This document shows, in pieces, positions 11,406-23,439 of a stretch of DNA of 64,000 nt. The notes under the pieces are model-generated. The model was not told the DNA's origin, did no database searches, and saw nothing but the letters and a program-made list of their open reading frames with translations. The DNA comes from Isoetes taiwanensis (Eukaryota > Streptophyta > Lycopodiopsida > Isoetales > Isoetaceae). The stretch is taken from positions 1,298,001 to 1,362,000 of the forward strand of contig JAJEKV010000011.1 of assembly GCA_021234155.1 (NCBI GenBank), read 5' to 3'. Numbering within the stretch: position 1 is the stretch's first letter; every line of letters begins with the position of its first letter. The position numbers were made by a program, and so were the translations under genes.

Positions 11406-12231
11406 GCCACCAAAAAAACCTTTTCTTTGTAGAACGTTTCATTTCATGCCTTTTATATATGATATCCACAACATGCTAGGTTTTTTTAGGATTTTTTAAA
11501 GGAGGGTAGGATAGAAAGTGTTGTAATTACTAAATATTTAGATTAAAATATAAGATTAGCTATGTGTATGCGTTGTTGGAAGGTCCATGTTATGTGGCTA
11601 TTATGAAAAAAGTTACATGGTGTAGCTTAAATGCCGTATGCTTCGAAATGTTGAACCTTTAGATACAGTTAGCTTATGCAAATTGGATCACAATGGTTAA
11701 TTATAAAATCTTCTAACGAATTTGATCAAGAAAAAAGACTACTTTTTATTGCTATAGGTTTCTTAATCAACAAAGAATAGACTACCTTCATGGCTAAAGA
11801 TTGCTTAGGTGCAAAGAAATAGGACACGCCCATTAAAAGGCCCCTTTAATCAAGAGCTAATGAATGTATTAATTGTACAATGTTTTAGTTTCATGTTAGA
11901 TGATAATCTAACCCTTGCCAACAATTAGCCTAAGTTGCTATACAACACCCCCTTGGCCATGACATGTTATTCCTAACTTTGGGAATGGTGATGCTTTCAG
12001 TGTTTCTTTATAAGAATGAATGTATATTTGTGTACCTTGGAAGCTTAGTAACTGTTACATTCATGCAAAATCCCTAAACTATTACAACAAAAATACGGCA
12101 ACCCAATGCGAAGCATATATTTAAACAGGTCTTCAAGTTTAAGAGCATATGACATTTTGATTCGAAACCAAATCCAAGTACAAGAAAAGTAATAGAATAT
12201 CAAAACCATGTTAAACAACTATGACCTATCA
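11406..12231. repeat. Long direct repeat A (candidate LTR, ~826 bp)
   Basis: This block recurs almost unchanged as 13572-14023 plus 27139-27505. The better-preserved copy starts TGCCACC and both end CCTATCA, so the unit has the TG...CA ends typical of an LTR. The two copies flank an antisense Ty3/gypsy fragment. No matching 5-bp TSD was found outside the pair, so LTR status is inference. Confidence 0.6.
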
Positions 12232-12261
12232 TGTTGTATATATCAGTTTATTCAAATCAAA

Positions 12262-13571
12262 GATCTTTGTAACCCCCAATAAATACAAGTTATATTGCGG
12301 CTTAATCATTTACAGGTACCCAATGTTAGCCCAGCAACGCTGGGCACCATAACAAGTAAAATATTATTCTTAGATCGGGTGCTGATGGGGTGCTTCCCGT
12401 GCGCGAATTTGCCCCCCAACTCTGTGCTTACACCCACGAGCCGACCCTTGCATTTCTCCATAAGTATTCCTTCTTTAGGCCGGACTCCATCACCTATGTA
12501 GCATCCTCAAGAAGTACCTTTGGAGTGATTTCAATCTACTCCTTAATCATCTCCCGTACTTTTGAAGATTGGTCATCTTCAAAGGTTGGAAATTCTGGGG
12601 TTGCTTCTTTGGGAGAGTTACATGGAATACATTGTGTATCTTAAAGCGGCCGAAAAATCCAATTGATAGGACTAGTTTTCTATCCTCTCAATTATTGCAA
12701 AAGGAACCGCCCACCTTGGAGCAAGTTTGTTACACTTCCCAATTCGTAGCTTGGCTTGCTTCACTTTAATTTCTAGCCAGATCTTATCTTCTATTTGGAA
12801 TTCTCTTGCTGATCTATGCTTATTTGAAGGACTCTTTTGCCGACTCCTAGCTGCTAGGAGGTAATTCCTAACAACTTCTACTAACTCTTGGATATATGTA
12901 TGAAGCTGCTTGTAGACTTCTACTTTTGACAGGCGATTGTGCATGTGTCTAGCCTGAGGCATTAATCCATGGGGATGATCTTCTGCTTAGCGCTGGGGGC
13001 TCTAGCAGGCTCGGGATTTGAAGTTGTTCTATCTTCGTCTGCTGGCACAACTGATATTGCCGAATGTAGTTGGTGATGCCCTTCCTCATGCCAGACCAAA
13101 TTTAATTACTTCCTATTTTCAACTAAGTTTTCACGAAACCCATGTGACTGGCTATATTTCAGATACTTCTGCATGCAAAGCTTATCTTTAAAATATAAAA
13201 GTTTTCCTATCTTTTTATACTATTTATAAGTTTCCCTTTACTTATCAATCCTGGCCTCTTTGCAAATACTAGCCCATGCGTCCTGGTATTCCTTACTTGC
13301 GGCTAGTGTTTCTTCAATCTTCTTGTCGAACTCGTTAGATAAGGTTGAGATCGCATTACAATGAATTTTCCTTACAAAAAATGTATCGATAGAGTGAGTC
13401 CACTACCATCTAGCTTGCCTTTGTAGATTATCTTGACATCCTATTCTGTGAGGAATTCCATTCAAGGCATTTGCCTCAGGTTGACGGGTGATTGCATGAA
13501 AATGTACTGGGGGGGGCTTTGATGATCAGTATCTAGCTGAAATTGCCTACTAAGCAAGTAATGTCACTATA
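12262..13571 (-). mobile_element. Ty3/gypsy fragment 1 (integrase C-term to RNase H)
   Basis: On the minus strand, 12672-12962 encodes a degraded integrase C-terminal segment (REFQIEDKIWLEI, KLAPRWAVPF), matching the gypsy pattern of 'F..GD.VWL' followed by 'KL.PR..GPF'. The rest is nearly identical to the fragments at 35164 and 39130. There is no gag, protease or complete RT, and the frame is broken. Its left edge falls at the same nucleotide as the copy at 35164. Confidence 0.75.
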
Positions 13572-14023
13572 TGCCACCAAAAAAACTTTTCTTTGTAGAA
13601 CGTATCATTTCATGCCTTTTATATATGATATCCACATGCTAGGTTTTTTTAGGATTTTTTAAAGGAGGGTAGGATAGAAAGTGTTGTAATTACTAAATAT
13701 TTAGATTAAAAAATAAGATTAGCTATGTGTATGCGTTGTTGGAAGCTCCATGTTATGTGGCTATTATGAAAAAAGCTTAAATGCCGTATGCTTCGAAATG
13801 TTGAACCTTTAGATACAGTTATCTCTTAGCTTATGCAAATTGGATCACAATGGTTAATTATAAAATCTTCTAATGAATTTGATCAAGAAAAAAGACTATT
13901 TTTTATTGCTATAGGTTTCTTAATCAACAAAGAATGGACTACCTTCATGGCTAAAGGTTGCTTAGGTGCAAAGAAATAGGACACGCCCATTAAAAGGCCC
14001 CTTTAATCAAGAGCTAATGAATG
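13572..14023. repeat. Direct repeat A', left half
   Basis: Matches 11406-11866 with a few substitutions and small indels. It breaks off after GAATG, exactly where the 13.1-kb insertion starts. It continues at 27139. Confidence 0.9.
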
Positions 14024-14027
14024 CCAT

Positions 14028-14053
14028 GGTTCTATTGCGATAGCAATAGAACC
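14028..14053. repeat. Perfect 11-bp-stem palindrome at the insert edge
   Basis: GGTTCTATTGC and its reverse complement are separated by GATA. It lies 4 bp inside the left boundary of the 13.1-kb insertion, so it may be structural for that element. Confidence 0.85.
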
Positions 14054-14816
14054 AACATTCTTTGGATGGGGACGCCTATTCATGTTGGCTCTATTTATAG
14101 CCTCATTATGCTATGATAGGTTATCGGCATTCTCTTGAGCTCCTACCTTGGTTGCTCCATCTTCTCTTGCCTTCTAGTGTCCCATCCTATCTACCTACTT
14201 CCTACTTAGTTTTTGTTTTTGTAGATGACAGTCTTTGCCTTCTTGTGTGATGCAGTGGTTTTGATCTTGTATTGGTGAAATTTCCGGATTGTGTTACGCA
14301 GAAATTTTGATCCCCTAATGCTTGTGGCTTGGATGGAGGTTTTACCACCGTTTGTAGAAGCTTTTCTGACTTTGTTTGCTTGCCTTTCCTCTGTCTGAAC
14401 ATCTTCTATTTTGATGTGTATGGCAGCGCTGTATTTGTGTATATGGCAAGGCAATATCCACATCCTTTTTTGCTGTTATCTTTAATCGATGGACATGGCG
14501 GCGTTCTCCGACCCCATATTTTCGTCTTCCCAATTGCAGATTCGATCAGATTATCCATTGCTGGATAATCAACAAAGGTCCAAAGAGGTATATTTTCTGC
14601 AGAGTTTTTCTTCATGGGTCAGCATCGATTTGCTTTCAAGATTGTACCTGCGTAGTTTGGCCGCTCCATTTTGTTCTGCCCAAATTGCAAATGGAGTAGA
14701 TTTATGCAGATATTGTCTTGTGGGTCGGCGTTAATCGTTTGGAAATGAGCTGCAATGATTTTTCAGTGGTCATTTGCTCGATCTGTCAGCTTCATTTGAT
14801 CTCATCAGGTTGCAAT
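14054..14816. other. Insert interior, no gene
   Basis: Several overlapping short frames occur on both strands around 14200-14730, without recognisable motifs. Confidence 0.4.
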
Positions 14817-14950
14817 TAGGTTAAAGCTACAGAAAGTTTTTATTGTGGCCATTTGCTTGGCAGCAGCATTTACCAAGTTGCAATCAGGTTAAAGCTACAG
14901 AAGGGTTTTTATTGTGGCCATTTGCTTGGCAACAGCATTTGTTCTTAGTT
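14817..14950. repeat. Two tandem ~68-bp copies
   Basis: The unit contains GGTTAAAGCTACAGAA and GGCCATTTGCTTGGCA and is repeated twice in direct orientation with few differences. Confidence 0.85.
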
Positions 14951-17900
14951 GCAGCAGGAAGGCATCTTCGTCCTTGGCAGTGTGAGCAAGCCCTTGCTTC
15001 CCAAAACCTTGTTTTCGAGGTTTTGCTTTTGGTTCTCTCCATTTTGATTGCATCTTCCTCATTGACAGTGAGATTAAGCCTTGCTTCCCAACCCTTGTTT
15101 TCAGTTTGCTTTCTCGGTCTCTCTATTTGTTTGCATCATGCCTAGAGGCTAGGTCGCTAGAATCAAGGGCGATCAAGATCTAGCGTCTACCAAGGTCGCG
15201 GCTATCGATTAGGAAAGCGCCGGTGGGTGAGTGTTACGGGCTGGAAGATAGCATCTTGGATGCTCGAAGGAAGGAACGAGCGTTGTCGAGACCCGCACGC
15301 GCGCCCCTTTGGAAAAAAGGGAATGGAATAGAGGCTTGCTGCTCATAGGGATGATAAGTTGGGCGAGTTGGATGCTAAGATTTATGCTAAGATTTCAGCC
15401 TCTTTGAATATCCACAGCAATGGAGGCAGGATGCTGCTTTGGGAAGGGAGGTTTGCCTTCTATGGCAGCTAGGCATTAACCGTGGAGCTTGGGGCTCAAA
15501 TAATCGGTTGTGGCTGGATTCAAATGATAGATTCAGCTACACCAGATCCATCAGAAGTTGCCAGATGTGGAGAGCTCCTAACTAAGGATGTCCCTCCTAT
15601 TGCTGCCGATTCATCTCCATTACTCTGGAGACTCAATGAACCGCCTTTTGTTGCTGTCGATTCATCTCCACGACTGTGGATGTAAGCTCTGGCTATGGTC
15701 GACATCAAATCCTTTGCTGCAGATTAACTATGGATTTCCAAAATAAACGAGTCTACAAAGCGGTCAGTTTTCTCTCTTTTCTTTTTCATTTTGTGGCATT
15801 CATGCGTATCCTGTGCATCACTGTGTATTTGTTGAGAAATGATACCGGATCGTTGGTATTCCATTTTATTTCTTATTCAATCACTAAGTTGAGTTGTCTT
15901 AATCCATAACTGTGCTGCAAATTAGAGTGGCCAGGCTGCCATTCTGGTTCTCGCTGCGATTCAGGTAGCAATCCGACAAACCAATTTTGAAGCTTGCTGC
16001 AATCATGGTATCCTCTGCCAATCAAGCGTACTGCAATCATGGTCTCCTCTCTGTCCACCATTAGTCTGCAATTTGAATGCTGACCAACGCAGTAACGCAG
16101 TTCTATTGCCATTCCTCCTCAAACTTTCGTTCATACTTTGGACACTAAGAGCTCATTCAAATCCGCGACAAAAGGGATCATTTGCCACCTTTAGAAGAAC
16201 CGTTAAACCACACCTTTGCTTTTTACTGTTTTCTGTTACCCAGTTTGAATCTCACTTTATAGCATCTACAGTCAATGACCACAAGCCTTTTTAAGCGTAT
16301 CACACCATCACGCTTAGTTTCCTGCATCTTACATGCAGCGATCTTGATAACAGGAAATGCACCATTTATTTATGCTTAGTTTACCAATCACATATTATGA
16401 GAGTTTAAGTGTATTTGGTTTCTGATTGCACTGCTAAGCATACATTAGGATAAGATAAATGAAGTACTGCTGTATATTTCTCAAGTAACATAATATGTCT
16501 AACCAAACACCTTTTAAGCTACAGGCTTAAAAGGCCTCCAGCGTTCACATCTTAGCCAATTTTTAAATATTTGCAATCATCACTCAAATGGCAGACCAAG
16601 TATGCCCCTCACATTAGTACATCACAAGACCTACTTTGTTCTAGGATTTCTTTTGCATGCCTTTGTTGCTTTTCCTAATATTCATTGCCTTTTTATCCAT
16701 CGTTTTCATCTATTATGGCCATTGAGTCAGATTGATTGCTATTCTCCTAGGGGCTCCCCTTTGTTGCCACTTTACCAATGTGCCACAAGTCCCTATGTTA
16801 GTTTTACATAACAAATCCCCTTTGTTTGAGTTTTCATGTTTGTTAGTTCGTGCTACATAATTGATATGACCATTTATATTTCGTTTAAGTGCTTTCAACC
16901 TAGAGATGCTTCTCCATAATATATCCTGATCATTTAAACGTTGGTGAGTCCTATCCTTTATTGACTTAGAGACTCTATAGGGTTCACACTTTTGGAGTAA
17001 GAGTCACATGCTTTAGCCTCCTTTTGGGTTAAGCGTGGATTGACGTAATGCTTTTTTGGCTTTCATTTGTGCAAAGGTATTAAGCCTTTGGACTACACCA
17101 TTTGGTTGAGGTTCATGCATTGTTATTGTCATCATCCTTGCTTGTTATTTCTACAAGGTTGCAGATTCCAGATTCTATTTTCAAATGCTTTGGATAATCG
17201 TTCAGTGAGAAGTTAATGTTACATAAAGTACTTATCCAGGTTCGTTTCTTGATCTCCAGTACTTTCGTTGTATGTTTGTTTCCTGTACATAGCTATCGAT
17301 ACCGTTATCGATACCGTGTCTAGATTTGACAGTCTGTCTATACTTGGGATTATAATATTGTTTTTTATTACATTCGGTGCATTGTTTTATTTCTTTAGCT
17401 TATTTTTCACATGAAATTGAGGGTCTTCATGTGTACATGTCCAGTTTAAGTTCTTTCAGGTTAAATGCGTTGGTTAGGGTTGTTATCAAAGGTTGGCTAG
17501 TTGGCTTTGGTTTTGCATCAAGTTGGTATCTACGCTTCTATTTTTCACTTGGATCTTAGTTCCATTTGAAGTCTATATTTTGCTCTGCTTTTGCTCCATT
17601 TGGTTTATTATTTCTACATTTCATTTAATTTCTTTAATTTATGAGTTCCTTTGATCTAGTTGGCTCCCTTAGGTCCATTATTCATGTTAGTCTCCTTTTT
17701 GTTTCTTTTCTAGTTATCCCATGTGTTGCATTTGTTCTACTAGTTTTCATTGCTTTAATCATCTCAATGTGTATCCCATTTGTCCCCTTTTGTTCTATTT
17801 TGCTCCGTTTTAATCCATTCCCTGTAGCCATTTGTACTTTGTTTTCTTCATTAATTCTTTTAGTCCCATGTGTTATAATGCACAGCTTGTTCTTCTAGTT

Positions 17901-17959
17901 CTGGTTCTGGTTCTCTCTCTCTCCACAGTTTATTGCTGCCCCTATCCTATTTGTCCCTG
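14951..17959. other. Insert interior; T-rich part from ~16600
   Basis: No gene recognised. From about 16600, and strongly from 17560, the plus strand becomes pyrimidine-rich with recurrent words such as CCATTTGTTC. The same style reappears at 23440-23925 and 25060-27060, suggesting one low-complexity family that is part of the inserted element. Confidence 0.45.
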
Positions 17960-18560
17960 GATTTTCACTACAAGAGAATAAGCAATCTAAGTCACTAGTT
18001 TCATCATTTATTTGCTTAAAAATGCACTTTTAAATTTTTGAGATTTTGATACAATAAGTGACGGTAGCTGTTGATGAAATCGCGTCATCTATATCGTCAC
18101 TTGTAGCATCACCAATAACAACAGTTGTTATATCATATTTTATAGCATTGTAGTGGCATAATAGTATCATTTGTAGCATCATCTATAGCTGTAGTTATAA
18201 TATCATGCATTTTGTCCTTGTGGTGCTATAATAGTGTCAGCTATACGATCACATGTATTGCTATAATCAAATCATTTATAATATCACTACAAGTGCTGTA
18301 ATAGTGTCAGCTATGACATCACCTGCATTGCAATAATTAGATGACTCATAATGTCAACACAAACGTCATCCTTTGTGTCATCCTTTCTAACATGATTAGT
18401 ATCAGATGTAGCATCATTGACAATGCCACATATAATACCATATGGAGGTTATGATTGTATCATTACTAACGTCAAGTATAATATCACGTATTGTTACAAA
18501 TTAGACAATAATTATATCAAATATAATTACACGTTTTCCACCACTTATAATACTATATTT
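17960..18560. repeat. Degenerate ATC-rich minirepeat region
   Basis: Imperfect repetition of words such as TATAATATCA, GTAGCATCA and ATAGTGTCAGCTAT over about 550 bp. A similar composition occurs at 22890-23380. No coding potential is evident. Confidence 0.6.
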
Positions 18561-19125
18561 CTCCACGTCATCAGATGCCCCTTTCAATGGTTTAGTTGTA
18601 TGGAATATTTACAAAAATAGTACGAATTATGTACGAAGTATATCGAATATGCTATGGATGTGTGCGGAACTTTTCAGTGGCCCAAACGCAATATAAAAAT
18701 GCTTGTGAGCATTTGGTATACAAGTATAGCATAAAGAAGAGGGCCATCAATAAATTCAAAGAATGCAGCATACATTTTTCTAACATAAAAAAAAAAAAAC
18801 AAAGAATGCAACATACACAGAAATTGTTTTCCTAATTGCCCCATTGGTACTGCCCAGAATGTAATGGGGACTTAATGTCTTCTTGTTGCATTAATGTTCA
18901 CGTAATCAAATTACTAAGTACACATTTTTGCCATGCCAAGTGCAATGACAAGTGTGATCCAATTTTGAAGCGAAAAGTATGTCTCTCCAAATGTCCTGCC
19001 TAAATATCCTGCTTGGAAAATACTGTCTGCCAAATCTGGAGTGCAACACAATGATATCAGACTGGCATGTGGCATAGCCACCAAGTTTATCCCTATTTGC
19101 CATGTAGAAAATCCAGATATAATCC
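18561..19125. other. Insert interior, nothing recognised
   Basis: AT-rich, including an A12 run near 18788. Short frames only. Confidence 0.4.
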
Positions 19126-19170
19126 TCGCTGCCCGATAAAACCATGAGTGCTGCCCGATAAAACCATGAG
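19126..19170. repeat. Tandem 22-bp duplication
   Basis: CTGCCCGATAAAACCATGAG plus two bases is repeated twice head to tail. Confidence 0.9.
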
Positions 19171-21584
19171 TGCTGTTGAAGAGGTTTGAATCCACAATTG
19201 GTCTACAATTTGGAAGCTTCTATTTCGCTAGTTGATGAACCAGTAATTAATCTGCTTCAGCTCAAGTCCAGCCTCCTGCTTTCATCCTCATACAGGAGGA
19301 AACTAACACAAGTTATATTTAGTGCTTGTTCAATGTTAAAGTAAATGTTCAAAAGTTTGACCACTGCCTTTTGATACTTACTGTTGGATATGGCTATTTA
19401 GCATTAGCATGCCACCAGGCTATGAGAACAGAGATCGTGTCTCCAGGGAGCTTGCCAGTGCGCCTTTACCAAAGGATCTCTTCTCTCATATCTACTATCC
19501 TTGCTCTGTATCCCTTCGTTATTCCCTGCAAAATTATATTACTATCAGTATTTTATGATCACTAAAACTGAAAGAAGCTTCTGAACTTTAAAAGAGAATT
19601 ACCTACTTCAATTCGAGCTGTCCAACCCATTCCATAAGTTCCATAAGTGTTCTTTCAGTTTCAGTCATTATCCTGCCAATAATCATTTTCTGCTTGATCT
19701 TCCTCATCATCTGACATGGTTGAATCAATGCTACATTCTCCTGGGATTTTTTTCTTCCATTTTCTGCTGCAAATACTTGGCTGTTTCTTCCATATTCAGC
19801 CCCAATTTTAGCCAGATCTGGCAAGACTACATGCTCCAATCGAATTTACACGAAGCATTTGACTAGGACCTCTGGCTATGCCGTTTGCTACAAGAGCATT
19901 CAGATGTGCACTTTGCTAATCCGACTGTTTTTAGGGCAAGCCGTTTATGCTCTGAATCCGGCCATCCATATGCGGCCATATGAGCGCCAGCACAGAACCT
20001 GTTTTGGCATAAGAACCCTAAAATGAAAATGAGGCAGGGTTTCAAACCAAAGCCATGTTTTCTAGGGCACAACATGGAAGTTGGGTCTCCGTTTCTTTCT
20101 AAGGCTTAATCTCGTAATGCCATCTGGCATTCTCTACAAATCGGAATGGAAGTTGGGTTCCACATTCCGCAGGCATCAGTTTTGTTACAGGTTAACTGGT
20201 GGCAGAAGCAGATAAATGGCCATGGCAAAAATCCCCTGTTCCTGCACACAAAATCCTCTGCATAAAAATCACTTGTTTCTGCTATACAACTGTTTTCTGT
20301 GAAAAAATCCCTTGGGATCTCTGTTTTCGCCTTGAATCACCAGAGTTTTGCTCTGAATCGCCGTCCTTCATCTCTTTCTGCACAAAAAAGTCCCCTGTAT
20401 TTCTGCTCAGCATCCTCTGTTTTCCCTTTCATAGAAAGAAGGGAAGCTGAAAATCGAGCTGTTTTTCCTAAGGCGACCGGTGCAGAGTAGAATGGGTCGG
20501 ATCAACGGATATGGCAGGAGCAAAGAAATCACCTGAAGGCAAAAAAAGCCGAGCCGTAACCGAGCTCTACAAAAAAAGGAGGCAGAAAGTGCAAAATCGA
20601 GCTATAACCGAGCCCTGATACAAAAACGGAGTCTTGAGAAGATGCCATAGCCACCCAACTTCCATGTTAAATTAATTAACTTGAATATCCCTTGTGTATT
20701 TGCCTTCGCCATTCATTTATCCACTGAATAAGCAAATATGACAATTGCCTCAGCATATATTTTTCCACCATTACTTACATAGCATGTGGTAATGGTCCCC
20801 AAGATAAGTCCAATTCTAATTCCAAAACAACTAAATCCAAAGCATTTTTTAAGGACCCCTCACCAAGTATGCCAAGGTTCCAAACTCATCTTATCAACTT
20901 TAAAGCCACAAATGCTAAATTGCATCAAGTAATCACACCAAAGGTATAAAAGATATGTTTGCTCAAGTGTATTAATAGATTTTGGCTATAATCAGAGCAC
21001 CATGTGGCATGCTTTATGTTCCTGAATGGAAGTTAGCCTCCTACATTCCGAAGACAATAGCTTTGACAGGTTTCCCGGTCAAAGTGCAGGTAGAGTGCAA
21101 GTTTTTTGTTGCAAAGAAGGGAGCCATGAACAGTTACACTTCAATCCCATGTTCTTGCAAAGTGTTGGAGCTTTGTTGTTGAATAATCTGTGTGAGCTTT
21201 TGTAGAGCTCACACGCACTGCAGGGTTTGGCAGGGTTTGCAGGGTTCTGTGAGCTTTGCTTTTAAATAATATGTGTATGCAGAGCATTGGAGCTTTTGCA
21301 GAGTTCTGTTGTAGCTTTGCTTTTGAATAATCTGTGTGTTCCAGAGTGGATCAAGAAGCAGCTATGTTTGACGAAAAAAATAACATTAGTCGGAGTAGAG
21401 TAGATATGATTTACTTCTTACCACCCATCAACTCTTAGAGTTGGTGTGAGTCAAGCACATCCATGCTTGGTCATAAGCTTTAGAAGATAAAATTAAGCTT
21501 AGGGGAAGTTTTCCAGGGACTACCAGTTATCGACCGGTCTTGAATCATATCTCCGACACGCGCCCCACAAGGCTTTGCCCTACC
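19171..21584. other. Insert interior with a dispersed repeat
   Basis: No gene recognised. The part at about 20066-20200, with TGGAAGTTGGGT and ACATTCCGCA words, is related to 44202-44330 and weakly to 21020-21090, so it belongs to a dispersed repeat family. The ORFs here are short and overlapping and I do not support any. Confidence 0.4.
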
Positions 21585-21645
21585 ACAGATGCGGCATCGG
21601 CTCGAGACAGATGCGGCATCGGCTCGAGACAGATGCGGCATCGGC
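21585..21645. repeat. 22-bp tandem repeat, ~2.8 copies
   Basis: The unit ACAGATGCGGCATCGGCTCG plus two bases is repeated perfectly twice with a partial third copy. Local GC is raised. Confidence 0.9.
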
Positions 21646-22889
21646 CTACGACATGGGCCTCTATTTGTCGTGAGAAATCCCTTGTTTTTGACATGCTCCC
21701 AAATATCCTCTGCTTTTCCATTCCATCAAAGCTAGAAATCGCGTCCGAATCCCCTTCAAAATTCCTCCCTACTGTTTTATATCCTTTGCAGATCAGAATC
21801 CGACCCAGCCAAATCATCCATCTTCATGGATGTGCTACAGCTCTAGCACCCAAAAATATGGCAAGGCATCAAAGCTCCAACATCAAGAAATATGAAGCAA
21901 CACTTCCGAAATGAAGAGCTTATGGCCAAAAAAGCCAAACCTATCTATAGAATCCAAGTAAAATATCGTCAAATCCGACGAAAGTTTCAGAAGACCTTTG
22001 TGCTCTGTTTTTGCATGAATTTTTTGCCCCTTTTTTTGAGATTTTAGCTGGATTTTTGAGCTTTTAGCTATGGCAATTTCGGAGCTGGAGCTTAAGTCCG
22101 GCTCCCCCTTTCCATCCGGCTCTCCTTTTCCATTTCCTGGTTTTCCTAAGGGCGGTTACACTGTACCATAGCCGAGCTCTGCCATGCTTCCCAACTTCCA
22201 TGTTGTTGGAGAATGGCAAATCGTCCTTCCTTTCTGGTTTGGAAGGGACCCGCTCCTGGCTAATGCCGGTCCCCCAAAAAAAAAAAAAAAAGAAAAAAAG
22301 TCTGGAAAGGGGGTCCCCTTTGCAATTCCCCAATACATAATGAATGTGGTAAGACCACCTACGATTCTTGTCACTCAATGACCTTAAAGGTGAAATTCAT
22401 GGTTATCATAAAATCTCTGCTATTCTCCCCCATTTGCTAAAAATGCCCCATAGAAAATAATAGTCTTCAATGAAACCCAAATAGAAAGCCTCTTTCAATG
22501 GTTTGAAGATCCAAAGAGAATATTCTTCCTCCTCCTCCTCCTACTATTAGAAAGAAGAAAAATCCCAACATATGACTATAATGTGGCCCTTAGTTGTTCA
22601 AAGAAGGTGCGTTGCCGTTCTTCAAAAAATAAAGTTGCAGTTTCTATTAGCATATTTTGCCATTTAAATATTATTGATTGTTACTTAGATTCTATCTCAA
22701 GTACACAAGATTCTGCACATCAATGTGGGCATATAGACAACATTTTCGAATCATGCACACTGATCAAAGTAGAGTTACATTTGATAGTGGTATTGCAGCA
22801 TGCTATGAGCAAAAAAGTCAAGCTTGTCTATGGGAGTTTGTAGAATTATTTTCTTTCTTGTTCTAGTAACATCATTTTGTGTACTTTGT
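21646..22889. other. Insert interior; related to the GC-rich foldback
   Basis: The part at 22184-22345 resembles the GC-rich foldback at 44957-45081 (AACTTCCAT.TTGTTGG, TGGTTTGGAAGG). It contains an A16 run at 22269-22286. No gene is seen. Confidence 0.45.
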
Positions 22890-23380
22890 CTATGGGAGTT
22901 TGCAGAAGGTAGTGCCATTACGAATGATGTTAGAATTGACATAACCATTAACACTTGTATTATCATTATCAAAATTACAATAAGTATTGATAGTAGGAGT
23001 GATGTAAGTCGTGATATTATCCATGATGCTATTATTGACACATATAGCGTCATATGCTACTACTGATATAATATTGTCAATATGTGATTCTATTGATGAA
23101 GCTATGGGTGATACTGTAGCTGGCATAACCTATAACACTTATATTGTCATCAACACCATTGGAGTAATTAATGCTGGTAAAGTTGATATAATATGTGATA
23201 TTATTCATGACGCTATTAGTAACACATATATTGTCATTAATTAGTACTGATATAATTGTTGACCAAATTTATGACGATGTTGATGATGGTATAGATGATA
23301 GAATGTTGTCATTGATAGTGTCATTGTACCTTGAATATCATTATTTATATCACTTAATACTTTTTGAGATTTTAGGTGAT
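22890..23380. repeat. Degenerate ATG/ATT minirepeat region
   Basis: Imperfect repeats of GATATTATTCATGA, ATATTGTCAT and similar words, mirroring 17960-18560. Long open frames on both strands are a by-product of the repeat. Confidence 0.6.
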
Positions 23381-23439
23381 ATTAAAGTGATGAAAAATGG
23401 CTATCCTCTTGTAGTGTTTTCCAAGGTCCTTGCTCCAGG

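Noticed and set aside
14024-14060. Palindrome near the insert edge as a Helitron 3' hairpin
   Set aside because: No CTRR terminus follows the hairpin on either strand, and a 5-bp duplication is present, which Helitrons do not make.
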